A stretch of DNA of 13,430 bases, taken from assembly GCA_041402045.1 (NCBI GenBank), contig JAWKSZ010000108.1, positions 1-13,430 of the forward strand, in the 5' to 3' direction. The notes beneath the pieces were generated by a model. It saw only the letters and a program-made list of their open reading frames with translations. It made no database searches and was not told where the DNA came from. Positions 6,682-13,260 of the stretch are shown here, piece by piece; within the stretch, counting starts at the first letter, position 1; each line of letters starts with the position of its first letter. Made by a program: the position numbers and the translations under genes. The stretch is from JAGQRJ01 sp041402045 (GTDB lineage Bacteria; Planctomycetota; J058).

Positions 6682-7655
6682 TCGCGGGTGGGGAAGCGGG
6701 TCGCGACGCGCTCGAGAACCTCGGCGCGATACGCGTCCGTGAAGCGCAGATCGCCCTGGGCGTGGGCGACGATCTGCTTTTTCCGTCGGCGCGTCTTCAA
6801 CCAGGCCTCGACGAAGCTGGGGGAGTAGCCGCCGAGGTCGAAGTCGCCGTCGGAGAACGTGAGGATCGCGGGGTAGGCCCGGAGATACTCCTCCGGCGTC
6901 CCGCTCGGCTTGCTCGCGGTGTAGAGCAGGAACTGCAGGTCGTAGACCAGCTCGGAGAGCGGCTCGCCGTGGAGCGCGAAGAACCCCTTGGCGAGGGTGA
7001 GCTCGCGACACACCCTCCGCAGCCGGGCTTCCAGGTCCGGGTCGCCAAACGTCCGGAGGAGCTCCGAGAGCAGGCTAGAGAACGCGCCCGTGTCGATCTT
7101 CTGCAGGTCGCGCCGCAGGTCTTCGTCCTGGGTGTCGAACCGCTCGGCGGGGACGAGGCCGCGGACGAACGCCTCGAAGGTCTCGGCGAGCACCCAGCCT
7201 TCGTAGTCCGCTTCCTCGGAGACGTAGACCACGGCCGGCTCACCCTGCGCGTTTCGCTGGGCGTAGTCGAGGGCCACCAGAACGTGCGCGCCGGCTGCGT
7301 GACGGCAGACGGGCACGAGGTGCTCCGGATAGCCCCACTCGCGGTGCATGAACGCGCTACCGAAGCGACCGCAGAGGGAGTAGTCCTTCCCATACCCGAT
7401 CCCCAGGATTCCCTCGATCGCGAGATACCCGTCCATGCACGCCTCGTGGGGAAAGCACCGGCGCGCTGGGACCCCGCCGTTCTGCGTGCTCAGGAGCTTT
7501 ACGTAGGAGGCCGGGAGCGCCCGCCCCAGGTCGGCCTCGACCCTGGCGAGCAGGCCCGCGTCGAGGGGGCTGTCCTGGTAGAGCCCCTCGTCCGTGGACT
7601 CCCAGAACCCCTCCAGATCGAATCCCGCCAGGGGATCCGCGGGGTCAGGGGCCAC
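6678..7655 (-). CDS. SMI1/KNR4 (SUKH) family protein
   Basis: 325 residues. The N-terminal part (about 30-170) has the SMI1/KNR4 signature: an acidic helix LLARVEADLGRALPASYVKL followed by STQNGG, then GYLAIEGILGIGYGKDY, YPEHLVPVCRH and HVLVALDYAQ, ending in WVLAETFEAFVRGL. SUKH proteins are common immunity proteins against polymorphic or contact-dependent toxins, and also occur in unrelated intracellular roles. Residues about 175-325 are an unrecognised extension. The start is GTG (7653-7655) with a weak GAGAG upstream; no ATG suits better. The stop TAG is supplied by an adjoining repeat, so the C-terminus may have been cut by repeat insertion. No signal peptide. No toxin gene is visible in the window. 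Confidence 0.85.
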   Translation of the reverse strand: MAPDPADPLAGFDLEGFWESTDEGLYQDSPLDAGLLARVEADLGRALPASYVKLLSTQNGGVPARRCFPHEACMDGYLAIEGILGIGYGKDYSLCGRFGSAFMHREWGYPEHLVPVCRHAAGAHVLVALDYAQRNAQGEPAVVYVSEEADYEGWVLAETFEAFVRGLVPAERFDTQDEDLRRDLQKIDTGAFSSLLSELLRTFGDPDLEARLRRVCRELTLAKGFFALHGEPLSELVYDLQFLLYTASKPSGTPEEYLRAYPAILTFSDGDFDLGGYSPSFVEAWLKTRRRKKQIVAHAQGDLRFTDAYRAEVLERVATRFPTRE

Positions 7656-7706
7656 GTTTGGGGCTCTCGCTTCGCCTGCAGGGGTTACTCACCCAATCCT
7701 CCTGGA

Positions 7707-7790
7707 GTCACCCTAGCTCCGAGGAAGGCTATGAGCCTGCACTTTGGACGAGGCAGGCGGGGGCCTCCCGCAGGAGGCCCCCGCCCACTC
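7707..7790 (-). repeat. Cassette flank repeat A (84 bp with 12-bp hairpin), copy 2
   Basis: Second copy of the element at 6383-6466. The hairpin is at 7757-7784, pairing GCGGGGGCCTCC with GGAGGCCCCCGC around CGCA. Compared with copy 1, the fourth base of the left arm is G instead of C and its partner is C instead of G, so the stem is preserved by a double change. It ends with CGCCCACTC at 7782-7790, about 4 bp from a stop of the next gene, and lies about 50 bp upstream of the SMI1/KNR4 start. Confidence 0.85.
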
Positions 7791-8602
7791 TGACTCAGGC
7801 GGCCTCGGCGTCGGGCTCGGCCTCGCGACCGGCGCGTCCTCGGCGTCCTCGGCGTCCTCGGCGTCGACCCCGTTCCGTCGGCGTTTTCGATAGCGGCGGA
7901 TCGCGGCGTTCTCGTCGAGCACGACGTCGATCGCGGCGGCGAGGCGGGCCGCCTCCTCGCTCCCGACCGGCGCGTCCTCGAGGCGGGCGGCGATCCGGAG
8001 CAGCAGCCAACACAGCCGCTCCTGCCCGGCGACGCGCGCCGCGCGCACGTCGTCGTAGGAGGGCGCCTCGTCCCGGCCGCGGATCGCCTCGCCGTAGCGC
8101 AGGTTCAAGGCCGCGATCCGCGCGACCAGGTCGTCCTCGCCCAAGAGGCGCAGGGCGTCGGCCACCTCGGCGTCGTCCCTGGCGCGCTCCAGGAGAGCGC
8201 CGACCTCCGCTTCCTGCTCCGCGTAGGGCAGGTGGATCACGACCCGCAGACCCTGCGGGAACAGCCGCTCGCGAGCGAGCTGCGCTGCCTCACCCTTCGG
8301 CGAGTCGGGACCGTAGCCCTTGATCGTCGCCGCGAGGGAGTCGTCGAGGGCGCCCAACGTCCGGTCGAGCTCGGCGTCGAGCGCCTTGGCCTCGGGGAGT
8401 AATCGCCCCCCCGTCGGCTGGCACGGAAGGCGACCTCGAGCTGGCGAGTGGCGCGTTCGGCGTCGATCGCCGCGTCGAGCCGGGCTCGCAGCTCGTCGAA
8501 GGCTCCGTGCTCCAGGTGGTCGCGCATGCCGATCAGGCACGAGTGACGCCGCCCCGAGGGGAAGCGATACAGATTGATCAAGGTAGACACGTCGAAACTC
8601 AT
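7713..8602 (-). pseudogene. Unrecognised helical protein, frame broken at a G7 tract
   Basis: Starts at ATG 8600-8602 with GGAG 6 nt upstream and reads MSFDVSTLINLYRFPSGRRH and on to about residue 65. At the seven-base C run 8406-8412 (G7 on the coding strand) the coding-like sequence moves to another frame, LLPEAKALDAELDRTLGALD. That frame continues through a long helical region to an acidic DAE tail. Adding one G to the run would join the two parts. The tail carries a 9-bp tandem repeat (about 7836-7867). The open frame then runs into repeat A and stops at 7713. A neighbouring frame instead ends EAEPDAEAA with TGA at 7795-7797, just before the repeat, so a second indel is possible. No known family recognised and no signal peptide. 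It could be an intact gene with a sequencing error, a phase-variable gene, or a decaying one. Confidence 0.6.
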
Positions 8603-8620
8603 GGTGAACTCCAAAGCTGT

Positions 8621-8639
8621 GCGACCGCTGCGCGGTCGC
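8621..8639 (-). promoter_or_regulatory. 5' leader hairpin of the 8602 gene
   Basis: A perfect 8-bp stem, GCGACCGC pairing with GCGGTCGC around TGC. It lies 19 nt upstream of the ATG and just upstream of the GGAG ribosome-binding site at 8609-8612. A second inverted repeat (AGAACTTT at 8713-8720 and AAAGTTCT at 8749-8756) sits in an AT-richer patch further upstream and could mark the promoter or an operator. Function is inferred from position only. Confidence 0.3.
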
Positions 8640-8807
8640 GGGTCCAAGAACCGTGCCGACGAACACCGCCGGCTCGTGGCCTTTGGACGCGACGGAGCGG
8701 GCGGTGGTTCCCAGAACTTTTTGCCGCGTTTATTCACCGCATTCCGTGAAAGTTCTTGGTCCGTGCTCCGTTCGAAACGGGACCGCAGAGTGCCGCGTCC
8801 CCGCGTC

Positions 8808-9165
8808 CTGGAGGTCGAGTGGGAGCGCAGGCTATGGGGGATAGGGCGTCTTGCAGGTCGAGTGGGAGGACGGGCTATGGGGGATGGGCGTCCTGGAGGT
8901 CGAGTGGGAGGACAGGCTATGGGATAGGGCGTCCTGGAGGTCGAGTGGGAGGACGGGCTATGGGGGATAGGGCGATCCTGGAGGTCGAGTGGGAGGACGG
9001 GCTATGGGGGATAGGGCGTCCTGGAGGTCCGAGTGGGAGGGCGGAGCTATGGGGGATAGGGCGTCCTGGAGGTCGAATGGGAGGGCGGGCTATGGGGGAT
9101 AGGGCGTCCTGGAGGTCGAGTGGGAGGACGGGCTATGGGGGATAGGGCGTCCTGCAGGTCGAGTC
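8808..9165 (+). repeat. 43-bp minisatellite, eight units plus a partial, G-quadruplex-prone
   Basis: Units start CTGGAGGTCGAGTGGGAG and end GGGATAGGGCGTC: 8808-8850, 8851-8892, 8893-8933, 8934-8977, 8978-9020, 9021-9065, 9066-9108, 9109-9151, then a fragment from 9152. Lengths of 41-45 bp and single-base indels show that no reading frame is kept, so it is non-coding. Units 2, 4, 5, 7 and 8 contain four or more runs of at least three G with loops of 1-5 nt. Both ends carry a CTGCAGG or TTGCAGG variant. The array lies between the 8602 gene (minus) and the lactate dehydrogenase gene (plus), ending about 100 bp before the latter. The remaining gap 8640-8807 and 9166-9258 holds no recognisable gene. 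Confidence 0.95.
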
Positions 9166-9258
9166 CCACCCCCACGTCTGCGCCGGCGTTGTGAACCCGA
9201 TAGCGGATCCCTTGCGGGACTGACCCCACCCTGTCGCCGGGGTAGGCTCGCCTCGCGA

Positions 9259-9264
9259 GGGAGG
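9259..9264 (+). promoter_or_regulatory. Ribosome-binding site that sets the ldhA start
   Basis: GGGAGG followed by TGCGC (5 nt) and GTG at 9270. This is the strongest Shine-Dalgarno match near the gene and is incompatible with initiation at the overlapping GTG 9264. Confidence 0.7.
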
Positions 9265-9269
9265 TGCGC

Positions 9270-10256
9270 GTGCGCGTCGCCGTGTTCAGCAGCAAGCCGT
9301 ACGACCGGGAGTTCCTCGAGGCGGCGAACGCCGCGGGGGAGCACGAGTTGGTGTTCTTCGAGGCGGGGCTCGACCTGCGGACCGCGACCTTGGCCGCGGG
9401 GTTCGGGGCGGTGTGCGCCTTCGTGAACGACACCTGCTCGGCGGAGGTGCTCGAGGCCCTGGCCGAGGGGGGCACGCGGCTCCTGGCGCTGCGCTCGGCG
9501 GGGTTCAACCACGTCGACCTCGGGGCGGCGCGGCGCCTGGGGATCACCGTGGCCCGGGTCCCAGCGTATTCGCCCTACGCGGTCGCCGAGCACGCGGTGG
9601 CGCTGGTGCTCGCGCTCAACCGGCGCACGCACCGCGCCTACGCCCGGGTGCGCGAGGGGAACTTCGCGCTCCAGGGGCTCCTGGGCTTCGACCTCCACGG
9701 GCGCACCGTGGGCGTGGTCGGCACCGGCAAGATCGGGCTCTGCTTCGCGCGGATCATGGCCGGCTTCGGCTGTCGGGTCCTGGGCGCGGACCCCCGGCCC
9801 AGCCCCGAGTTCCTCGAGCTGGGCGAGGTCGTGGAGCTCGACGCGCTGTTCCGCGAGAGCGACGTGATCTCGCTCCACTGCCCGCTGACCCCGGAGACCC
9901 GACACCTGATCGACGCCGAGGCGATCGAGCACATGCGCGACGGGGTCATGCTGATCAACACCGGGCGCGGGGCGCTGGTCGACACCCGCGCCGTGATCGC
10001 GGGGCTCAAGGCCCAGAAGGTCGGGTACCTCGGCCTCGACGTCTACGAAGAGGAGGAGGCCCTGTTCTTCGAGGACCACTCCGGCGACGTGATCCAGGAC
10101 GACGTGTTCATGCGCCTGCTGACCTTCCCCAACGTGCTCGTGACCGCGCACCAGGGGTTCTTCACCCGCGAGGCGCTGGCCAACATTGCGCGCACGACCC
10201 TCGGCAACGTGAGCGCCTTCGAGCGCGGCGAGGGCGAGCTGTTCCGGGTCGAGTAG
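9270..10256 (+). CDS. ldhA: D-lactate dehydrogenase-type 2-hydroxyacid dehydrogenase
   Basis: Reduces pyruvate to D-lactate with NADH in the cytoplasm, or acts on a close 2-keto acid. From the GTG at 9270 the product is 328 residues, about the length of E. coli LdhA, and aligns with it from the first residues (RVAVFSSKPYD). The Rossmann motif is G151-T-G-K-I-G156. The catalytic residues of the family are present: R233 in NTGRGALVD, E260 in LDVYEEEE and H294 in TAHQGFFT. The phrases VPAYSPYAVAEHAV and LFFEDHSGDVIQDDVF are typical of LdhA. An upstream GTG at 9264 is in frame, but it overlaps the Shine-Dalgarno GGGAGG (9259-9264); the 9270 start has ideal spacing. Standalone gene; stop TAG at 10254-10256. 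Substrate preference is inferred from similarity. Confidence 0.92.
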   Translation: MRVAVFSSKPYDREFLEAANAAGEHELVFFEAGLDLRTATLAAGFGAVCAFVNDTCSAEVLEALAEGGTRLLALRSAGFNHVDLGAARRLGITVARVPAYSPYAVAEHAVALVLALNRRTHRAYARVREGNFALQGLLGFDLHGRTVGVVGTGKIGLCFARIMAGFGCRVLGADPRPSPEFLELGEVVELDALFRESDVISLHCPLTPETRHLIDAEAIEHMRDGVMLINTGRGALVDTRAVIAGLKAQKVGYLGLDVYEEEEALFFEDHSGDVIQDDVFMRLLTFPNVLVTAHQGFFTREALANIARTTLGNVSAFERGEGELFRVE

Positions 10257-10445
10257 CGGCCGCCGACGCGGGGGTCCATGGGCCCATGAACGGCCGGATC
10301 GCTCTGAAGTGGGGTAGGGGCGGGGTCTATCCCCTCCCGGGGTTGTCCTTCCGTCCACGTCTCGGGCCAGAGGGCCAGCCCTGATCGCTCCGCCGCTCGG
10401 GGGCACACGCCCCAGAGCCCTTCTTCTGCGGGAGCTGCCCGGCAT

Positions 10446-10482
10446 CCGCGGGCGGGGATAAACCGTTTATCCCCGCCCGCGG
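10446..10482. repeat. Perfect 37-bp palindrome
   Basis: An 18-bp arm beginning CCGCGGGCGGGG and ending ATAAAC is followed by one C and its exact reverse complement (GTTTAT onward). As DNA it could form a cruciform; as RNA a long stem. It looks like two halves of the GGGCGGGG-type hairpin repeat joined head to head. Confidence 0.9.
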
Positions 10483-10490
10483 GCCGTCAG

Positions 10491-10587
10491 GCCGCGTGCC
10501 GGGGGCGCTGCGCTCCGCGCGTGCCCCCCGCCGGCGGGCGTCGGGCCGCGTGCGCAGAGCAGGGCGCTGCGCTCCGCGCGTGCCCCC
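10491..10587 (+). repeat. Short tandem duplication
   Basis: GCCGCGTGC, then a variable 7-10 bp, then GCGCTGCGCTCCGCGCGTGC and a C run. It occurs at 10491-10528 and again at 10545-10587. The stretch of about 25 bp from GGCGCTGCGC to the C run is identical in both. No reading frame is kept between copies. Confidence 0.75.
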
Positions 10588-10639
10588 ACGCCCGCGGGTA
10601 TGCCCTCCCTCCCGCAGGGTGGAGGGGACGCACATACCC

Positions 10640-10664
10640 GGGCGGGGACAAGCCCCCGCCCTAC
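10640..10664 (-). repeat. GGGCGGGG-type hairpin repeat, reverse orientation
   Basis: The reverse complement reads GTAGGGCGGGGGCTTGTC followed by CCCGCCC. The arms GGGCGGGG and CCCCGCCC enclose a CTTG-containing loop. It is another member of the GTAGGG hairpin family seen at 2233, 4798, 6530 and 10314, with different but still complementary stem bases. Shorter relatives follow at 10694-10713 and 10794-10811. Confidence 0.7.
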
Positions 10665-10966
10665 CCTTTGCGGAAGCAGGCCGACGCCCGCGGGCGAGGC
10701 AAGCCGCCCCTACCTGGCGAGGCACAGCGCCGGATTGGAGAGGCACAGCCGAATCGAGCCTCGGTGGCGAAGACCGTGCCGAACACCTGTGGAGACAAGC
10801 CCCGCCCCTACACAGTGTGGGAGCAAAGCCTCTGCGAAGAGCTCCGCGCTGGCCGGGCGCGTCGATCAAGGACTCGTGACCTGCGGTGCACGCTGCGTGC
10901 TGCCTGATTGGGCTGAACCCGCCCCTACCGTGCCAAACACGGTCAGCCCCGCCCGCGCGTGCCCGC

Positions 10967-12262
10967 CTACTCGCGGTCGAGGGTGACCCAGGCGTTGCCG
11001 CCGGGGGCGACCTCGACGATCGCGGGCGCGCTGGTGCCGTCGCCCCAGGCGGCCTGCACGCGGTAGCTGCCCTCGGGCACCGCGGGGAAGTCGAAGCTCC
11101 CGTCTGCGGCGGCGAAGCGGGTGGCGAGGAAGCCGAAGCGCTCGCGGGTCGGGGGGTGCGGGCGCAGCTCGACCTCGATCTCGGCGCCCGGGGGCGCGGC
11201 CACCCGGCCGCCGAGGCGGCCGCAGGGGTCTGGGGCAGCTCGAGGTTCACCGGCTGATCCGGCGGCCTCGACCTCGCACCCAGGCTCGGAGCTCGTCCGC
11301 GGCGGGCTCGGGCAGGGACACGATCCACACCCCGTCGGGCAGACCCTCCAGCTCCGGGCGGCCCTCGGCGTCGAACTCCACGAACAACGAGTCGCGCTCG
11401 ACGGCGTGCTCGTGGGGGTCCGGCGCCAGGGGGTCGAATCAAAGGCCCGCTCAGGGGCTGGCCCTCGGCGTCGAGGAAGCGCCCGGCGACCACCGGGACC
11501 AGGGGCTGGAGGTGCAGCTCGAGCGCCCCCAGGCTCGCAGCGGTCCTGGGCCTGGATCGCCACGCTCGCCGGCGCCAGGCCGGGGAACAGCGCCCGCACC
11601 CGGAGCGAGGCCCCGGCCACCGGCTCGAGGGCGAAGGCGCCGTCGAGGCCGCTCTCGGTGTCGAGGGCCTGGCCGCCGTCGACGTCGACCAGGACCTGCG
11701 CCCCGGCCAGGGCGCCCTCGGGACCGGTGACCCAGCCCCGCAGCGTGTCCAGCCCGCGCAGCTCGAGGCGCAGCCCGTCCCGCGGGCCCTCGACGATCGA
11801 CCAGGTCGAGCTCGCGCCGTCGCGGGCTGCGCGCACGCGCCAGGGCGCGCGGCCGCGCAGCGCGAGCCGGAAGCGCCCGGCCTCGAGCCGGGCCTCCGAC
11901 CGCACCCCGTCGGGGTCCAGGGCCTCGACCCAGGCCGCGCCGGCGCCGGGCGCCAGGTCGACCACCTCGCCCCGCACGCAGGGGAGCGCGGGGGAGGCGG
12001 CGACGACCTCCGCCGGCGTGGCCGGCGCGACCTCGGCCGCGCGCTGGGCCTCCGCCGCGGCGACCCGGATCGGGGGCGCCGCGGTGGCTCCAGGGGCCGT
12101 GCGCCGCGCGCCGGGGTGGATCGGCAGGCGCCCGCGGCCGGGGTCCTCGGTGAGCCCCAGGGCGACGCCCATGAGCCCGCCCAGGGCCGACGCGCTCAGG
12201 AGCACGCCGAGGATCGCCAGCAGGCGTTCGGTGCGAGGGGTGCGAGCGGGGAGGCGAATCAC
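10967..12262 (-). CDS. Membrane-anchored carboxypeptidase-regulatory-like (Cpreg) domain protein, multiple apparent indels
   Basis: 431 residues if read in the single open frame from GTG 12262 to TAG 10967. The N-terminus has a basic stretch then one transmembrane helix (LLAILGVLLSASALGGLMGV, about 14-37), a Pro/Ala-rich linker, and beta-sandwich repeats like the Cpreg/CarboxypepD_reg family (LRGWVTGPEGALAGAQVLVD, GLDGAFALEPVAG; again ADGSFDFPAVPEGSYRVQ near the end). These are typically extracytoplasmic. Between about 11230 and 11550 the natural-looking sequence jumps among all three frames, for example LELHLQPLVPVVAGRFLDAE, then FDPLAPDPHEHAVERD and LFVEFDAEGRPELEGLPDG, then DQPVNLELPQ, then DPCGRLGGRVAAPP. 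The start overlaps the zincin stop as GTGA, implying coupling. The indels may be assembly errors or decay. Confidence 0.7.
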   Translation of the reverse strand: MIRLPARTPRTERLLAILGVLLSASALGGLMGVALGLTEDPGRGRLPIHPGARRTAPGATAAPPIRVAAAEAQRAAEVAPATPAEVVAASPALPCVRGEVVDLAPGAGAAWVEALDPDGVRSEARLEAGRFRLALRGRAPWRVRAARDGASSTWSIVEGPRDGLRLELRGLDTLRGWVTGPEGALAGAQVLVDVDGGQALDTESGLDGAFALEPVAGASLRVRALFPGLAPASVAIQAQDRCEPGGARAAPPAPGPGGRRALPRRRGPAPERAFDSTPWRRTPTSTPSSATRCSWSSTPRAARSWRVCPTGCGSCPCPSPPRTSSEPGCEVEAAGSAGEPRAAPDPCGRLGGRVAAPPGAEIEVELRPHPPTRERFGFLATRFAAADGSFDFPAVPEGSYRVQAAWGDGTSAPAIVEVAPGGNAWVTLDRE

Positions 12263-13260
12263 CAGAACTTCCACCAGGGCTTCTTGGACTCGAAGGGCGC
12301 CGCGGCGCTCTTCCCGTCCGGGGTCTCGACGGTCACCGGCGCCTGGCCCGGGCTCAAGGACGGGACCCAGGTCAGGATCGTCTTGCGGGTCAGGGGCAGG
12401 GTCAGGGCCTTCTTCTGGCGGTATTCGACGCGGTTGCGCCCGCCGTCCTTGAAGCCCATGAAGTACTCGCCGCGCACGCGCACGATCGAGAACGAGCCCG
12501 CGCGGGTCTTGCTCAAGCTCTGGATCGTGGGCAGCACCGGCTGGATCGCGACGTGGGTCGGGACCTGGCTGGTCGTGGGCGAGACCACGTTCTTGAACAC
12601 CGTGGTGCGCATGAACTGGTACTTCTGCGGGCTGACGCGCAGGAGCTCCGCCGGGTTGATCCAGTAGAACTCGACCGACTCGGCGAAGTCCTCGCGGTGG
12701 TTCGTGCGCGCGTAGTTGCTCACGAAGCCGTTGAACTGGCGCAGGCCGCCGAGGGTGATCGAGCTCCAGGAGATCGTGCCCCAGGCCGGGATCCCGCGCA
12801 GCATGATCTCGGCGGTGGCGAAGATCGCCGACTTGCCGGTCAGCCCGTATTGAGCCACGTGGCCGAACTCGTGGGCGACGGTGAAGTAGACCTGCTGCTC
12901 CGGGCGCTGGAGGAGAAGGTCCCCGAAGCTGATCCACTTGTGGTCGACGACCGTGGTCGCGATCCCGTTGCTCTTGAGCCCGAAGCGCTTGCGGGGCACG
13001 TCGTCGCGGCGGAGCTGGGTCACCTTCAGGTTCGTGGCGTACTCGAACAGCACGTCGGGGAGCAGGTCCAGCGCGTACTTCATCTTCGCCGCTTCGGCGG
13101 CGGTCCAGTCCTTGGTGCGGTTGCGGAGGTGGAAGGAGTGCGCGCCGCGGGTCCAGGTGAACCCGTCGGCGACGGGGGTCAACGTCCCTGCTCCCTGGGC
13201 GAACGCGCCGCCCACCGAGCAGAGCCAGAGCGCGACGAGGGCGCCGAGGCTGAATTTCAT
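12259..13260 (-). CDS. Secreted HEFGH zinc metalloprotease-like protein with C-terminal IPT/TIG-like domain
   Basis: 333 residues. Signal peptide: MKFSLGALVALWLCSVGGAFA, with likely cleavage near AFA-Q. The zinc site H130-EFG-H134 is followed at about 60 residues by REDFAESVEFYW, where E194 is the likely third ligand. This HEFGH plus EDFAE pairing resembles the anthrax-lethal-factor-like zincins (HEFGH plus EFFAE), so a peptidase is plausible but the target is unknown. The C-terminal 90 residues (IVRVRGEYFMG through APVTVETPDGKSAAAPF) look like a beta-sandwich of IPT/TIG type and end in KKPWWKFW. Start ATG with AGAGGA close upstream; alternative starts would lose the signal peptide. It overlaps the downstream membrane protein by 4 nt. 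Expected in the periplasm or outside the cell. Confidence 0.85.
   Translation of the reverse strand: MKFSLGALVALWLCSVGGAFAQGAGTLTPVADGFTWTRGAHSFHLRNRTKDWTAAEAAKMKYALDLLPDVLFEYATNLKVTQLRRDDVPRKRFGLKSNGIATTVVDHKWISFGDLLLQRPEQQVYFTVAHEFGHVAQYGLTGKSAIFATAEIMLRGIPAWGTISWSSITLGGLRQFNGFVSNYARTNHREDFAESVEFYWINPAELLRVSPQKYQFMRTTVFKNVVSPTTSQVPTHVAIQPVLPTIQSLSKTRAGSFSIVRVRGEYFMGFKDGGRNRVEYRQKKALTLPLTRKTILTWVPSLSPGQAPVTVETPDGKSAAAPFESKKPWWKFW

Larger units (their letters stand above)
10257..10966. other. Gene-free palindromic/duplicated region
   Basis: 710 bp between convergent genes. It holds a 12-bp palindrome CATGGGCCCATG (10277-10288) just after ldhA, a GTAGGGGCGGGG hairpin (10314-10340), a perfect 37-bp palindrome (10446-10482) and a short tandem duplication (10491-10587). 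Several reverse-oriented relatives ending in CGCCCCTAC or similar follow, at 10640-10664, 10694-10713, 10794-10811 and 10915-10928. A small stem ACCGTG/CACGGT sits near 10927. Open frames here are short, Arg/Pro-rich and shifted by the repeats, so I call no gene. The palindromes may end transcription from both sides. Confidence 0.7.

Noticed and set aside
4722..7790. Integron cassette array
   Set aside because: No integrase, no attI, and no attC core sites (GTTRRRY/RYYYAAC) at the boundaries; the hairpins are too short and perfect for attC.
6543..7793. 416-residue plus-strand open frame
   Set aside because: Antisense to the SMI1/KNR4 gene and running into repeats at both ends; no coding character.
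8808..9165. CRISPR array
   Set aside because: The units are contiguous near-identical 43-mers without unique spacers, and no cas genes are seen.
9090..10445. 451-residue minus-strand open frame
   Set aside because: Antisense to ldhA and extends into the minisatellite; shadow.
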